NCBI GenBank assembly: GCA_949742185.1
Contig: CATJNN010000145.1
Location: 1-38,978 of the forward strand
Direction: 5' to 3'
DNA length: 38,978 nt
Source: an uncultured Clostridia bacterium
GTDB lineage: Bacteria; Bacillota; Clostridia; UBA1381
Below, piece by piece: positions 9,025 to 19,921 of the stretch. Position numbers and translations under genes: made by a program. The notes under the pieces are model-generated. The model was not told where the DNA came from, searched no databases, and worked only from the letters and a program-made list of their open reading frames with translations. How positions within the stretch are numbered: position 1 is the first letter of the stretch; each line of letters opens with the position of its first letter.

Positions 9025-9741
9025 ATGGGACAAAAGGTTAATCCACATGGACTTCGTGTCGGCATAATCAAGGACTGGGATTCCAAATGGTTTGCGAATG
9101 CTCATGATTTCGGAGATATGCTGGTCGAGGATTATAACATTAGAAAATTTGTTAAAAAGCAGTGCTTTGACGCAGGTATTGCGCGTATAGGCATTGAAAG
9201 AAAAAATGATAAAGTTTATATAACAATCCATTCCGCAAAGCCGGGTATCATAATCGGCAGACAGGGAAGCGAGATTGATAAGCTTAAGGCTCAGATTGAG
9301 AAGATGACAAACGCAAGCGTTAACATCAATATCATGGAAGTTAAGCAGCCGGACGTAAACGCTCAGCTCGTTGCTGAAAATATTGCGGCTCAGCTTGAAA
9401 AGAGAATTTCATTCCGCCGCGCTATGAAGCAGGTTATGGGCAGAGCGATGAAGATGGGCGTTAAGGGTATTAAAACTTCAGTTGCAGGCCGCGTGGGCGG
9501 AGCTGAAATTGCAAGAACCGAGACGTATCACGAGGGAACAATTCCGCTTCAGACGCTTCGTGCAGATATTGATTACGGTGTTGCGGAAGCGCACACAACA
9601 TATGGTATCGTAGGCGTTAAGGTTTGGATATACAAAGGCGAAGTTTTCCATGAAAACAGAAACGCGGGAAGAGGAGAAAGACGCGAACGCCGCGAAAGAC
9701 GCGACAATCGTGATAACCGCCAGGCGAAAGGAGGCAGATAA
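9025..9741 (+). CDS. rpsC: 30S ribosomal protein S3
   Basis: [26 protein letters not shown] domain [10 protein letters not shown]. Confidence 0.98.
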   Translation: MGQKVNPHGLRVGIIKDWDSKWFANAHDFGDMLVEDYNIRKFVKKQCFDAGIARIGIERKNDKVYITIHSAKPGIIIGRQGSEIDKLKAQIEKMTNASVNINIMEVKQPDVNAQLVAENIAAQLEKRISFRRAMKQVMGRAMKMGVKGIKTSVAGRVGGAEIARTETYHEGTIPLQTLRADIDYGVAEAHTTYGIVGVKVWIYKGEVFHENRNAGRGERRERRERRDNRDNRQAKGGR

Positions 9742-9743
9742 TC

Positions 9744-10166
9744 ATGTTATTGCCTAAAAGAGTTAAATACAGACGCGTAATGCGCGGCAGAATGAAGGGT
9801 AAGGCAACACGCGGCAACGTGGTAAGCTATGGCGAGTATGGTTTGCAGGCTACGGAGCCGGCATGGATTACGTCAAGACAGATTGAGGCTGCCCGTATTG
9901 CTATGACAAGATATACACGCAGAGGCGGTCAGGTTTGGATTAAAATATTCCCTGATAAACCTGTTACGCAGAAGCCTGCTGAAACTCGAATGGGTTCAGG
10001 TAAAGGTTCTCCCGAATATTGGGTAGCGGTTGTAAAACCGGGCAGAGTTATGTTTGAAATCGGCGGCGTATCCGAAGAAGTTGCGCGCGAGGCTCTTCGT
10101 CTTGCTATGCACAAGCTGCCGGTAAAGTGCAAATTCGTAAAACGTGAAGCAGAGGATGGTGAATAA
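9744..10166 (+). CDS. rplP: 50S ribosomal protein L16
   Basis: [25 protein letters not shown]...[20 protein letters not shown]. Confidence 0.98.
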   Translation: MLLPKRVKYRRVMRGRMKGKATRGNVVSYGEYGLQATEPAWITSRQIEAARIAMTRYTRRGGQVWIKIFPDKPVTQKPAETRMGSGKGSPEYWVAVVKPGRVMFEIGGVSEEVAREALRLAMHKLPVKCKFVKREAEDGE

Positions 10167-10168
10167 TA

Positions 10169-10372
10169 ATGAAGATAAATGAGCTCAGAGAATTATCTCA
10201 GGCTGAGTTGGAGGAAAAATTGTCAGAGTGCAAGCAGGAGCTCTTCAACTTAAGATTTCAAAACGCTATCAACCAGCTCGATAATCCGAAGAGAATTGGT
10301 GACGTTAAGAAAACTATCGCTCGTATTAAAACCATCATTCATGAAAGAGAATTACAAGGTTCTGCAATTTAA
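10169..10372 (+). CDS. rpmC: 50S ribosomal protein L29
   Basis: [33 protein letters not shown]. Confidence 0.97.
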   Translation: MKINELRELSQAELEEKLSECKQELFNLRFQNAINQLDNPKRIGDVKKTIARIKTIIHERELQGSAI

Positions 10373-10418
10373 TGATTGATAAAACGTCGATATTAGTCAG
10401 GAAGGGAGGCACTTAATC

Positions 10419-10679
10419 GTGGCTGAAGAAAGAAATAGCCGAAAGGTTAAAATCGGTAAGGTTGTCAGCAACAAAATGGACAAGACAATCGTTGTTGCAA
10501 TCGAATATAGCGTAAAGCATCCGCTTTATGGCAAGGTAATGAAAAGAACTTATAAATTGAAAGCGCATGACGAAAATAACGTGTGCTCAATCGGAGATAA
10601 AGTGAAAGTAATGGAAACAAGACCGCTTTCTAAAGACAAAAGATGGAGACTTGTTGAGGTTGTTGAGAAAGTAAAATAA
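10419..10679 (+). CDS. rpsQ: 30S ribosomal protein S17
   Basis: KVGK-like [41 protein letters not shown]. Confidence 0.97.
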   Translation: MAEERNSRKVKIGKVVSNKMDKTIVVAIEYSVKHPLYGKVMKRTYKLKAHDENNVCSIGDKVKVMETRPLSKDKRWRLVEVVEKVK

Positions 10680-10708
10680 TTTGTTTTCGTTAGGAAGGAG
10701 GAAAAAGC

Positions 10709-11077
10709 ATGATACAGCAGCAAACACTTTTAAAAGTAGCTGATAACACAGGCGCAAAGGAAGTTATGTGTATTCGTGTCATGGGCGGTTCCAAGAAAAG
10801 ATATGCCCAGGTAGGCGACGAAATCATCTGCAGCGTCAAAAAGGCAACGCCGGGCGGCGTTGTTAAAAAGGGTGACGTTGTTAAGGCAGTGGTTGTCAGA
10901 GCAGTTAAGCAGACAAGACGCTCAGATGGTTCTTATATAAGATTTGATGAAAACGCGGCGGTAATCGTAAGAGATGATAAAAATCCGAGAGGTACGCGTA
11001 TCTTCGGGCCTGTAGCAAGAGAGCTCAGAGATAAAGAGTACATGAAAATTTTATCATTGGCTCCGGAAGTGTTATAA
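10709..11077 (+). CDS. rplN: 50S ribosomal protein L14
   Basis: [28 protein letters not shown]. Confidence 0.98.
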   Translation: MIQQQTLLKVADNTGAKEVMCIRVMGGSKKRYAQVGDEIICSVKKATPGGVVKKGDVVKAVVVRAVKQTRRSDGSYIRFDENAAVIVRDDKNPRGTRIFGPVARELRDKEYMKILSLAPEVL

Positions 11078-11092
11078 TTAGGAGGTGTAACA

Positions 11093-11416
11093 ATGAAAAA
11101 AATGCATGTAAAACGCGGCGATACTGTGGAAGTATTGTCAGGCAAAGATAAAGGCAAGCAGGGCAAGGTTATAACGGTGTTTCCTAAAGCGGGACGAGTT
11201 ATCGTAGAAGGCGTTGCCATTGCAAAGAAGCACCAGAAAGCGCGCGCGCAGGGGCAGGAAAGCGGAATTATCCATATGGAAGCTCCGATTGACGCGTCGA
11301 ACGTACTTCGCGTTTGCCCGAAATGCAAAAAGGGTGTTCGCACAGGCATAAATATTCTTGACGGCGGCGCAAAGGTTAGATATTGCAAAAAATGCGGAGA
11401 AACATTTAACGACTAA
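11093..11416 (+). CDS. rplX: 50S ribosomal protein L24, zinc-ribbon-bearing form
   Basis: KRGDTVEVLSGKDKGKQGKVI; C-terminal CPKC...CKKC. Confidence 0.97.
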   Translation: MKKMHVKRGDTVEVLSGKDKGKQGKVITVFPKAGRVIVEGVAIAKKHQKARAQGQESGIIHMEAPIDASNVLRVCPKCKKGVRTGINILDGGAKVRYCKKCGETFND

Positions 11417-11442
11417 TTTTCGAGAGGAGGTAAATTGACATA

Positions 11443-11982
11443 ATGGCACGATTGAAAGAGAAATATAAAGCGGAAATTGCTCCGGCAATGATGCAAAAAT
11501 TCAGTTATAAAAGCCCTATGCAGATTCCGAAGCTTGAGAAGATCGTAATTAACATAGGTATGGGAGAAGCGAGAGATAATCCTAAGGCTATTGAAAACGC
11601 CTGCGGCGATCTTGCTATAATCACAGGTCAGAAGCCGATTATAACAAAGGCGAGAAAATCTGTCGCTAACTTTAAGGTTAGAGAGGGTATGAACATTGGC
11701 TGCAAGGTTACGCTCAGAGCTGAAAAGATGTATGAGTTTTTGGATAAGCTGTTTAATGTTGCGCTCCCACGCGTACGTGACTTCCGAGGGATAAACGCGA
11801 ACTCGTTTGACGGTCGCGGCAACTATTCTTTAGGTATAAAAGAACAGCTCATATTTCCGGAAATTGATTACGATAAGATTGATAAAATCAGAGGTATGGA
11901 CATTATCATTGTTACAACAGCGCACACAGACGAAGAAGCGCGTGAACTGCTGTCATTGATGGGCGCTCCGTTCAAATCGTAG
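11443..11982 (+). CDS. rplE: 50S ribosomal protein L5
   Basis: [43 protein letters not shown]. Confidence 0.98.
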   Translation: MARLKEKYKAEIAPAMMQKFSYKSPMQIPKLEKIVINIGMGEARDNPKAIENACGDLAIITGQKPIITKARKSVANFKVREGMNIGCKVTLRAEKMYEFLDKLFNVALPRVRDFRGINANSFDGRGNYSLGIKEQLIFPEIDYDKIDKIRGMDIIIVTTAHTDEEARELLSLMGAPFKS

Positions 11983-12007
11983 TTCGGAAAAGGAGGAATA
12001 ATTAGTC

Positions 12008-12193
12008 ATGGCAAAGAAATCAATGAAAATAAAGCAGCAGAGAAAGCCGAAGCACAGCACGCAGGCATATTCAAGATGCAAAATCTGCGGCAGACCGCAC
12101 GCGTATCTGAGAAAATTCGGCATATGCCGTATCTGCTTCAGAGAGCTGGCTTACAAGGGACAAATTCCCGGAGTAAGAAAGGCGAGCTGGTAA
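12008..12193 (+). CDS. rpsN: 30S ribosomal protein S14 type Z
   Basis: 61 aa with CKIC...CRIC zinc motif and [17 protein letters not shown]. Confidence 0.98.
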   Translation: MAKKSMKIKQQRKPKHSTQAYSRCKICGRPHAYLRKFGICRICFRELAYKGQIPGVRKASW

Positions 12194-12237
12194 TATATAA
12201 TCAAATCGTTTCAAATACCGGAAGGAGGTAAAAGTAA

Positions 12238-12636
12238 ATGCAAATAACTGATCCAATAGCAGATATGCTCACTCGTATAAGAAATGCAAATTCTGCAAGA
12301 CATGAAACAGTTGACATTCCGGCTTCAAACATGAAAAAGGCAATAGCCGAAATTTTAAATGAAGAAGGATATATAAAGAGTTATCAGGTAATTGAAGATA
12401 ACAAGCAGGGCGTAATCCGCGTTGCTTTAAAATATGGACCAAGCAAGGAAAAGGTTATAAGCGGAATTAAGAGAATCTCCAAGCCCGGACTCAGAATTTA
12501 TGCGGGCGCTTGCGACGTACCGAAAGTTCTTAACGGTCTTGGTATTGCTATTATCTCAACGTCGAAGGGCGTTATGACAGATAAGAAAGCAAGACAGGAA
12601 AATATCGGCGGCGAGGTTTTGGCATACGTATGGTAA
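12238..12636 (+). CDS. rpsH: 30S ribosomal protein S8
   Basis: [36 protein letters not shown]. Confidence 0.98.
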   Translation: MQITDPIADMLTRIRNANSARHETVDIPASNMKKAIAEILNEEGYIKSYQVIEDNKQGVIRVALKYGPSKEKVISGIKRISKPGLRIYAGACDVPKVLNGLGIAIISTSKGVMTDKKARQENIGGEVLAYVW

Positions 12637-12670
12637 AAGCTTCGTAAAAAAACAAGGAGGTGTCAAATAA

Positions 12671-13219
12671 ATGTCGAGAATTGGTAGAATGCCAATCACT
12701 GTTCCCTCAGGCGTTGATGTGAAAATCGGCGAGGGAAATGAAGTGACGGTAAAGGGTCCTAAAGGCACATTATCAAGAAAGCTTCACAGTGACATGATTT
12801 TGAAATTAGAAAACGGCGTTTTGACGGTAGAACGTCCGTCGGAAGATAAAATGCATAAATCCCTGCATGGACTGACACGCACTCTGCTTAACAATATGGT
12901 TATCGGAGTAACAGACGGCTTCCAGAAAGAGCTTGAAATAAACGGTGTTGGTTACAGAGCGCAGATGCAGGGCAAAAAGCTTGTGCTCGGTCTTGGATAT
13001 TCACATCCGGTAGAGTATGAGGCGGTAGAGGGAATAACCATTGAGGTTCCTTCGCCTAATCAGATTATCGTTAAGGGCGCAAGCAAGGAGCTTGTTGGCG
13101 AAACAGCAGCGAAAATCAGAGAATACAGACTGCCTGAGCCATATAAGGGCAAAGGTATTAAATACGTCGATGAACATATCAGGCGTAAAGAAGGTAAAGC
13201 AGGCGCTAAGAAGAAATAA
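12671..13219 (+). CDS. rplF: 50S ribosomal protein L6
   Basis: [17 protein letters not shown]...[24 protein letters not shown]. Confidence 0.98.
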   Translation: MSRIGRMPITVPSGVDVKIGEGNEVTVKGPKGTLSRKLHSDMILKLENGVLTVERPSEDKMHKSLHGLTRTLLNNMVIGVTDGFQKELEINGVGYRAQMQGKKLVLGLGYSHPVEYEAVEGITIEVPSPNQIIVKGASKELVGETAAKIREYRLPEPYKGKGIKYVDEHIRRKEGKAGAKKK

Positions 13220-13237
13220 TGAAAGGAGAGTTCTGAT

Positions 13238-13597
13238 ATGATAAAGAAAGAAAACAGTAACGTGGCAAGACTGCGTCGTCATAAGAGAGTAAGAAAGAAC
13301 ATCTCCGGCACTGCAGAGCAGCCCCGTCTGGACGTGTTCAGAAGCCTTAACCACATATACGCGCAGATTATCGACGACACAAAGGGCGTAACGCTCGCAG
13401 CGGCGTCAAGTCTTGAAAAAGGCTTTGAAGGCAGCGGTGGAAATTGCGAAGGCGCTAAAAAAGTCGGCGAGATGATTGCTAAAAAGGCTCTTGAAAAGGG
13501 CATAAAAACAGTGGTGTTCGACAGAGGCGGATATATATATCACGGAAGAGTTGCTGCTTTGGCAGACGGTGCCAGAGAGGGCGGATTAGATTTCTAA
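13238..13597 (+). CDS. rplR: 50S ribosomal protein L18
   Basis: [29 protein letters not shown]...[26 protein letters not shown]. Confidence 0.97.
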   Translation: MIKKENSNVARLRRHKRVRKNISGTAEQPRLDVFRSLNHIYAQIIDDTKGVTLAAASSLEKGFEGSGGNCEGAKKVGEMIAKKALEKGIKTVVFDRGGYIYHGRVAALADGAREGGLDF

Positions 13598-13615
13598 GAA
13601 AAGGAGGTAGGTCTT

Positions 13616-14119
13616 GTGGCTGAAAAAATAGATGCGCAAGCGCTTGATATTCAGGAAAAGGTTGTCAGCATTAACCGTGTTGCAAAGGTTGTAAAAGGCG
13701 GTAGAACAATGCGTTTTTCTGCACTTGTGGTTGTAGGCGACGGCAACGGCAGAGTTGGATGCGGCAGCGGAAAGGCGGCTGAAATTCCCGAGGCTATAAG
13801 AAAGGGTATTGAAGACGCTAAGAAAAATATGATTACAGTTCCTATGGTAGGCACGACAATTCCTCATGAAGTAACCGGGGAATTCGGCGCGGGAAGAGTG
13901 CTTTTGAAGCCTGCCGCTCAGGGTACCGGCGTTATCGCCGGCGGTGCGGCGCGTGCTGTTCTCGAGCTTGCGGGAATTAAGGATATAAGAACAAAATGTC
14001 TTCGTTCCAACAATCAGAGAAATGTTGTAAACGCTACGATGGCAGGTCTTGCAAGCCTTAAGCAGGCGGAGGAAGTTGCGAAGCTCCGCGGCATAACGGT
14101 AGACCAGCTTCGTGGTTAA
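13616..14119 (+). CDS. rpsE: 30S ribosomal protein S5
   Basis: [36 protein letters not shown] start. Confidence 0.98.
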   Translation: MAEKIDAQALDIQEKVVSINRVAKVVKGGRTMRFSALVVVGDGNGRVGCGSGKAAEIPEAIRKGIEDAKKNMITVPMVGTTIPHEVTGEFGAGRVLLKPAAQGTGVIAGGAARAVLELAGIKDIRTKCLRSNNQRNVVNATMAGLASLKQAEEVAKLRGITVDQLRG

Positions 14120-14133
14120 GGAGGTAGCACAGC

Positions 14134-14313
14134 ATGGCAAAGTTGAAAATAAAATTAGTTAAAAGCACAATCGGCAGAAAGAAAAATCAAATCGCTACCG
14201 TTGAAGCTCTTGGACTGAAAAGAATAAGACACGTTGTAGAGCACAACGACACACCTCAGATAAGAGGCATGATAAACAGAGTTTCTCATCTTGTTGAAGT
14301 TGAGGAGAACTAA
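14134..14313 (+). CDS. rpmD: 50S ribosomal protein L30 (59 aa; missing from ORF track)
   Basis: [62 protein letters not shown] aaggaggt. Confidence 0.97.
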   Translation: MAKLKIKLVKSTIGRKKNQIATVEALGLKRIRHVVEHNDTPQIRGMINRVSHLVEVEEN

Positions 14314-14342
14314 CAGCGATTAATTAAGAAGGAGGTGCAGAT

Positions 14343-14783
14343 ATGAGATTGGACGAGTTACAGCCCGCTGAAGGCTCCAAGTTCAAAGCTAAAAGAGTTG
14401 GACGCGGAATCGGTTCAGGTACGGGAAAAACATCCGGCAAGGGTCATAAAGGTCAGAACGCCCGTTCAGGCGGAGGCGTGAGACCGGGATTTGAAGGCGG
14501 TCAGATGCCGCTTTACAGACGTTTGCCGAAACGTGGTTTTAAAAATATATTTGCAAAGCAGTATGTAGCAGTAAATGTGGAGCAGTTAGAAAAATTTGAA
14601 GACGGAACAACTGTAACACCGGAGTTGCTTAAGGAAGTAGGAGTTGTAAGCAAAACGCTCGACGGAATAAAAATTCTCGGCAGAGGCGAGCTCACAAAGA
14701 ATCTGACAGTACAGGCTGCAAAATTCACACAGTCGGCGGCTGAAAAAATAGAAAAGGCAGGCGGAAAGGCTGAGGTGATGTAA
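14343..14783 (+). CDS. rplO: 50S ribosomal protein L15
   Basis: [47 protein letters not shown]. Confidence 0.98.
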   Translation: MRLDELQPAEGSKFKAKRVGRGIGSGTGKTSGKGHKGQNARSGGGVRPGFEGGQMPLYRRLPKRGFKNIFAKQYVAVNVEQLEKFEDGTTVTPELLKEVGVVSKTLDGIKILGRGELTKNLTVQAAKFTQSAAEKIEKAGGKAEVM

Positions 14784-14784
14784 A

Positions 14785-16131
14785 GTGTTTCAGACAATAA
14801 AGAACGCATGGAAAATTCCAGATTTAAGACGTCGGATGCTTTTCACACTATTGATGCTTATAATATTCCGTTTTGGCGCGCATGTTCCGGTGCCGTTTTT
14901 GAGCGCGGACGCGATGCAGCAGTTTTTGTCGGGCGGCGGAGCAGATTTGTTTTCGCTGTTTGACGTATTCACGGGCGGCGCGTTTTCAAACGCGACCGTT
15001 ATGGCGATGGGTGTGTCGCCGTATATTAATGCATCCATTATTATTCAGCTTTTAACCGTTGCCATTCCGGCGTTGGAACGTTTGGCAAAGGAAGGGCTTG
15101 AAGGCAGAAAGAAAATCAATAAGATTACAAGATACCTTGGCGTGGCTCTGGCGTTTATACAGGGCGCGGGACTTTATGTAACGCTTCATAATATGAATGT
15201 TCAGACGGTTGCGCAGGGCGGCGCGGCAATAATGACGGAAATGTCGGCTATGACATTCTTTGTTATAACGCTGTCGTTTACGGCAGGTACTGCGTTCATA
15301 GTATGGCTGGGTGAAATTATTACAGAAAAAGGACTTGGCAACGGCGTCTCAATGATTATCTTCGCTGGTATCATTTCAAGAATACCAACGGCTGGCGTTG
15401 CGTTGTACAGACAGTTCCTTCAGCCCAGTATTACAATGAAAGGGCTTATAATTGTATTGGCGATATTAGCTGTCGCTATTGCGGCAATAGCATTTGTTGT
15501 GCTCTTTAACACAGCGGAGCGTCGCATTCCGGTTCAGTATGCAAAAAGGGTTGTCGGCAGAAAGATGTACGGCGGACAGTCCACAAACATTCCGATTAAG
15601 GTTGTTATGGGCGGCGTTATGCCGATTATCTTCGCGTCAAGTATAATGGCGTTCCCTGCAACAATCGTAAGATTGGTTTCGGCGGGAAATATGCCGGCTG
15701 AGACAAGCATAGGCGGTATAATACTTGGTATGCTTCAGGCGAACTTCGGTCCGTCATGGACAGATATTGTATACGGCGTGTTATACTTCCTGCTCATCAT
15801 ATTCTTCACATATTTCTATTCGGCAATTCAGTTTAATCCAATAGAGATAGCGAACAATATTAAAAAGAGCGGCGGTTATATCCCCGGTATTCGTCCGGGC
15901 AAGCCGACGAGCGACTTTATAAACAGAGTATCATCAAGACTTAATCTTATAGGCGCTATATTCCTTGGCATCATTGCGGTACTTCCGATTGTAATCGGAG
16001 CGGTATTCGGAATAAGCGGTATCTATATAGGCGGTACGTCGCTTCTGATTATGGAGGGCGTTGCACTCGAGACGGTTCAGCAGATTGAGTCTCAGATGGT
16101 AACGCGTCATTATAAAGGATTTTTAGGTTAA
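14785..16131 (+). CDS. secY: Preprotein translocase subunit SecY
   Basis: FTLLMLIIFRFGAHVPVPFLSADAM...GLGNGVSMIIFAGI; GTG start. Confidence 0.98.
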   Translation: MFQTIKNAWKIPDLRRRMLFTLLMLIIFRFGAHVPVPFLSADAMQQFLSGGGADLFSLFDVFTGGAFSNATVMAMGVSPYINASIIIQLLTVAIPALERLAKEGLEGRKKINKITRYLGVALAFIQGAGLYVTLHNMNVQTVAQGGAAIMTEMSAMTFFVITLSFTAGTAFIVWLGEIITEKGLGNGVSMIIFAGIISRIPTAGVALYRQFLQPSITMKGLIIVLAILAVAIAAIAFVVLFNTAERRIPVQYAKRVVGRKMYGGQSTNIPIKVVMGGVMPIIFASSIMAFPATIVRLVSAGNMPAETSIGGIILGMLQANFGPSWTDIVYGVLYFLLIIFFTYFYSAIQFNPIEIANNIKKSGGYIPGIRPGKPTSDFINRVSSRLNLIGAIFLGIIAVLPIVIGAVFGISGIYIGGTSLLIMEGVALETVQQIESQMVTRHYKGFLG

Positions 16132-16179
16132 AAGGGTAGACATTATGTCTATGAGGAAAGCGAAAGGTGGCGTTTTTCC

Positions 16180-16824
16180 GTGAAATTAATTTTGTTAGGA
16201 CCGCCGGGAGCGGGCAAGGGTACGCAGGCTGAGATATTGTCAGAAAAGCTTAATGTTAAGACTATTTCAACAGGAGTTATGCTCCGCACGGCGATTAAAG
16301 AAAAAACAGAGCTTGGCGAAACGGCAAGCCGTTATATAAACGACGGCAAGCTGGTGCCTGATGATGTAATGGTTGGTATTGTTAAGGAACGCTTATCGCA
16401 GAAGGACTGCAAAAACGGTTTTATTCTCGATGGTTTTCCGCGCACAATCGCACAGGCTGACGCTCTTGCCGACGCCGGAATTGACATTGACAAGGTGCTT
16501 TTAATTGACGTTTCAGATGAGACAGTAATTAAACGCTTATCTGGCAGACGCGAATGCAGCGGCTGCGGAACGCCGTATCATGTTGATTTTAATCCGTCTG
16601 AAAAAGACGGAGTGTGCGACAAATGCGGTGGTGAGCTTATATGCCGAAAGGATGATAATGAGGAGACGATTAAAAATCGTTTAAGCATTTATCATGAGCA
16701 GACCGAGCCGATTAAAGCATACTATGAAAAGTTGGGCAAACTTGTTGCTGCCAAAGGCAGAGAAGAGCTTAAGGACACAACACAAGAGGTATTCGCCGCT
16801 CTTGGTATTGGAGAGACAAAATGA
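16180..16824 (+). CDS. adk: Adenylate kinase, zinc-LID form
   Basis: MKLILLGPPGAGKGTQAEIL; CSGCGTPYH...CDKCGGEL; GTG start. Confidence 0.97.
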   Translation: MKLILLGPPGAGKGTQAEILSEKLNVKTISTGVMLRTAIKEKTELGETASRYINDGKLVPDDVMVGIVKERLSQKDCKNGFILDGFPRTIAQADALADAGIDIDKVLLIDVSDETVIKRLSGRRECSGCGTPYHVDFNPSEKDGVCDKCGGELICRKDDNEETIKNRLSIYHEQTEPIKAYYEKLGKLVAAKGREELKDTTQEVFAALGIGETK

Positions 16825-17567
16825 TTACCATCAAATCAAAGTCGGAGATTGAGAGAATGCGCGTGGCATGCAAAATAACGGGCGACGCTTTAAAACATAT
16901 TGAAAAGCATATAAAGCCTGGTATTACAACAGCGCAGCTCGATAAAATTGCATATGATTTTATTATATCAAAAGGGGCAAAACCGAATTTTCTCAATTAC
17001 GGCGGTTTTCCTGGAAGCATATGCGCATCGGTAAATGATGAGGTTGTGCATGGTATTCCGTCAAAAAAGCGCGTGCTTAAAGAGGGCGATATCATCAGCA
17101 TTGATATGGGAGCGGTGATAGACGGATATAACGGAGATGCGGCGCGCACATATCCTGTGGGAAAGATTTCCGATGAGGCGGCGCGGTTGATTGAAGTTAC
17201 AAAGCAGAGCTTTTTTGAGGGTATTAAGCATGCAACGCATGGCGCCAAGCTCGGTGACCTGTCCTTCGCAATACAAAAGTGTGTTGAGGACAATGGTTAT
17301 TCCGTAGTTCGCGATTTGGTAGGACACGGCATAGGCAGAAAGCTACATGAAGATCCCAGCGTTCCTAACTTTGGACGCGCGGGGCACGGGGTGAAGCTTG
17401 CCGCCGGCATGACGCTTGCGGTTGAGCCGATGGTGAATGAAGGCGGCTATGAAGTGCTTTCTCTTGAGGACGACTGGACAGTTGTCACAGCAGACGGTTC
17501 GCTTGCCGCCCATTATGAAAACACCATTTTAATTACAAAAGGTGAATGTGAGATATTGACGCTTTAA
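16821..17567 (+). CDS. map: Type I methionine aminopeptidase
   Basis: IKSKSEIERMRVACKITGDALKHIEKHIKPG...GHGIGRKLHEDPSVPNFG. Confidence 0.97.
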   Translation: MITIKSKSEIERMRVACKITGDALKHIEKHIKPGITTAQLDKIAYDFIISKGAKPNFLNYGGFPGSICASVNDEVVHGIPSKKRVLKEGDIISIDMGAVIDGYNGDAARTYPVGKISDEAARLIEVTKQSFFEGIKHATHGAKLGDLSFAIQKCVEDNGYSVVRDLVGHGIGRKLHEDPSVPNFGRAGHGVKLAAGMTLAVEPMVNEGGYEVLSLEDDWTVVTADGSLAAHYENTILITKGECEILTL

Positions 17568-17581
17568 TAGGAGTGAGCATT

Positions 17582-17860
17582 TTGGAAATTGATCTTGGAA
17601 GTGTTGTGTGTTCCAAGGCAGGGCGGGACAAGGGAAAGTTTTTCTTTGTCGTGGCTCTTGAACAGGAATATGCGTATTTGGTCGACGGCGACACACGCAA
17701 GGCCGACCGCCCCAAGAAGAAAAAACTCAAGCATTTGCAAAAGACAAATTATATTTCGGATTTTATTTCCGAAAAACTTCGGACCATTGGCAAAGTGACC
17801 AATTCCGAGGTGCGAAAGGCATTAGCGGAATACAGCGAAAGGCAAGGCGCAGTTGTATAA
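17582..17860 (+). CDS. KOW-domain RNA-binding protein (L14e-like)
   Basis: LGSVVCSKAGRDKGKFFFVVALEQEYAYLVDGDTRKADRPKKKKLKHL; position between map and infA; TTG start at 17582 proposed from aggag spacing (ORF track gives 17573). Confidence 0.85.
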   Translation: MEIDLGSVVCSKAGRDKGKFFFVVALEQEYAYLVDGDTRKADRPKKKKLKHLQKTNYISDFISEKLRTIGKVTNSEVRKALAEYSERQGAVV

Positions 17861-17913
17861 AGACGCTTATATAAATGTTGCAAAAACGGTATAGAGCAAA
17901 GGGAGGTATTTCT

Positions 17914-18132
17914 TTGGCTAAGGACGATGTTTTAGAGCTGGAAGGCACAGTTGTTGAGGCTCTGCCGAACGCACAGTTCCAGGTTGAACTGGAAAACGGA
18001 CACAAGGTTTTAGCGCATATTTCAGGCAAGCTGAGAATGAATTATATAAAAATACTGCCGGGGGATAAGGTGACGCTTGAAATGTCGCCGTATGATTTGT
18101 CCCGCGGAAGAATAACATGGCGTTCCAAATAA
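17914..18132 (+). CDS. infA: Translation initiation factor IF-1
   Basis: [55 protein letters not shown] start at 17914 behind gggaggt. Confidence 0.96.
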   Translation: MAKDDVLELEGTVVEALPNAQFQVELENGHKVLAHISGKLRMNYIKILPGDKVTLEMSPYDLSRGRITWRSK

Positions 18133-18162
18133 TTTGACGATTAGTACGGAGGAGGTAAAAGC

Positions 18163-18276
18163 ATGAAAGTACGTCCGTCAGTAAAGCCTATGTGCGAAAA
18201 GTGCAAGGTTATTAAAAGAAAAGGTAAAATCATGGTGATTTGCGAAAATCCTAAGCATAAACAAAGACAAGGCTAA
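18163..18276 (+). CDS. rpmJ: 50S ribosomal protein L36 (37 aa; missing from ORF track)
   Basis: [40 protein letters not shown] ggaggt. Confidence 0.98.
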   Translation: MKVRPSVKPMCEKCKVIKRKGKIMVICENPKHKQRQG

Positions 18277-18322
18277 AAAGCAATATTTGCTTATGACTTG
18301 TTCAAGTGAAAAAATCGTTAAT

Positions 18323-18445
18323 CCGCACAGATAAGTGCGGCGGCGTTCAAAAGGGCGGGAGTCCGTCCAACAAAAGATATTTTGAACGCACGCGCGCCGC
18401 GCCCTGTACGGATAGACCACAAAAATCAGGAGGTGCAGAAAAAGC
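18323..18445 (+). ncRNA. Structured intercistronic RNA element upstream of rpsM (candidate alpha-operon regulatory leader)
   Basis: Hairpins CCGCAC/GTGCGG (18323-18340), 10-bp stem GCGTTCAAAA (18343-18352)/TTTTGAACGC (18380-18389) enclosing GGGCGG-GAGT-CCGTCC (18353-18368). Confidence 0.6.
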
Positions 18446-18814
18446 ATGGCAAGAATAGCAGGTGTCGACTTACCAAGAGATAAAAGAGTTGAAGTAGGTC
18501 TTACTTATATATACGGTATAGGTATCAGCAGCTCGCGCAAGCTCTTGAAACAAAACAATATAAATCCAGACACAAGAGTTAAGGATTTAACTGAAGAAGA
18601 AGTAAATAAACTCAGAGAGGCTATTGACGCGGCATATACTGTAGAAGGCGACCTTCGCCGTCAGATAGCGCTTGATATCAAGCGTCTTATGGAAATTGGC
18701 TGCTACCGCGGTATCAGACATAGAAAGGGTCTGCCGGTTAGAGGCCAGAACACAAAAAATAACGCGAGAACCCGCAAGGGGCCGGCGAAAACAATCGCAG
18801 GTAAAAAGAAGTAA
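18446..18814 (+). CDS. rpsM: 30S ribosomal protein S13
   Basis: [26 protein letters not shown]. Confidence 0.98.
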   Translation: MARIAGVDLPRDKRVEVGLTYIYGIGISSSRKLLKQNNINPDTRVKDLTEEEVNKLREAIDAAYTVEGDLRRQIALDIKRLMEIGCYRGIRHRKGLPVRGQNTKNNARTRKGPAKTIAGKKK

Positions 18815-18830
18815 AGGAGGGACAGTCTAA

Positions 18831-19229
18831 ATGGCTAAAGCAGCAAAAAGAACAACACGCACAAAGCGTCGTGTTAAGAAAAATATTGAAAAGGGCGCAG
18901 CTCATATTCGCGCTACTTTTAACAACACAATCGTTACAATCACAGACACAGCGGGCAACGCTCTGTCATGGGCAAGCGCAGGCGGACTGGGCTTCCGCGG
19001 CTCCAAAAAGAGCACTCCGTTCGCGGCTCAGTCGGCTGCTGAAACAGCGGCAAAAGCGGCAATGGAGCATGGTCTGAAAACAGTAGAAGTTTACGTTAAG
19101 GGTCCGGGCGCCGGTCGTGAAGCGGCAATTCGCGCATTGCAGGCGGCAGGTCTTGACGTTACAATGATTAAAGACGTAACTCCTATTCCGCACAACGGTT
19201 GCAGACCGCCTAAGAGAAGAAGAGTTTGA
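18831..19229 (+). CDS. rpsK: 30S ribosomal protein S11
   Basis: [44 protein letters not shown]. Confidence 0.98.
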   Translation: MAKAAKRTTRTKRRVKKNIEKGAAHIRATFNNTIVTITDTAGNALSWASAGGLGFRGSKKSTPFAAQSAAETAAKAAMEHGLKTVEVYVKGPGAGREAAIRALQAAGLDVTMIKDVTPIPHNGCRPPKRRRV

Positions 19230-19260
19230 TTTATAATATATGAGATAAGGAGGAACACGA

Positions 19261-19854
19261 ATGGCTAGAAATATGCAGCCTGTGCTGAAGAGATGCAAAA
19301 CGCTTGGTATTGAGCCGGCGGCTATGGGTATTCATAAAACATCAACAAGAAACCCGAAGCAGGGCAGAAGAAAGCAGAGCGAATACGGATTGCAGCTTAA
19401 TGAAAAGCAGAAAGTAAAATTCATTTACGGCGTGCTTGAAAAACAGTTCAGAAAATATTATGTAATGGCTACAAAAAGACAAGGCATCACGGGTGAAATG
19501 CTTCTTCAAATTTTGGAGTCGCGCCTTGATAATGTAGTATACCGTATGGGACTTGCCGGCACACGTCGTCAGGCAAGACAAATAGTATCCCACGGGCATA
19601 TCACAATAAACGGCAAAAAGGTAAACATTCCGTCTTACCTTGTTAAGCCGGGCGAAGTGATTTCAGTAAAAGACAAGAGCAAAAGCTCTGATATGATGAA
19701 ATCTATCGTTGAAACGAATGAGTCCAGAGTTGTACCGAAATGGCTTGACATGAACAAGGAGTCTATGACTGCTAAGGTTGTTGCGTTAGCGGACAGAGAC
19801 GATATTGATTACGAGGTTGAGGAACACTTAATCGTTGAGTTGTACTCTAAGTAA
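19261..19854 (+). CDS. rpsD: 30S ribosomal protein S4
   Basis: [41 protein letters not shown]. Confidence 0.98.
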   Translation: MARNMQPVLKRCKTLGIEPAAMGIHKTSTRNPKQGRRKQSEYGLQLNEKQKVKFIYGVLEKQFRKYYVMATKRQGITGEMLLQILESRLDNVVYRMGLAGTRRQARQIVSHGHITINGKKVNIPSYLVKPGEVISVKDKSKSSDMMKSIVETNESRVVPKWLDMNKESMTAKVVALADRDDIDYEVEEHLIVELYSK

Positions 19855-19921
19855 TTAATACTTGTTGCCCTCGGTAAGTGGATAAAGATACATGATGTTA
19901 TTTTAAGGAGGGTTCGTTTAA

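Noticed and set aside
9661-9735. Arg-rich repeat ([16 protein letters not shown]) at the end of rpsC
   Set aside because: Known type of variable basic tail in S3; not a separate repeat element
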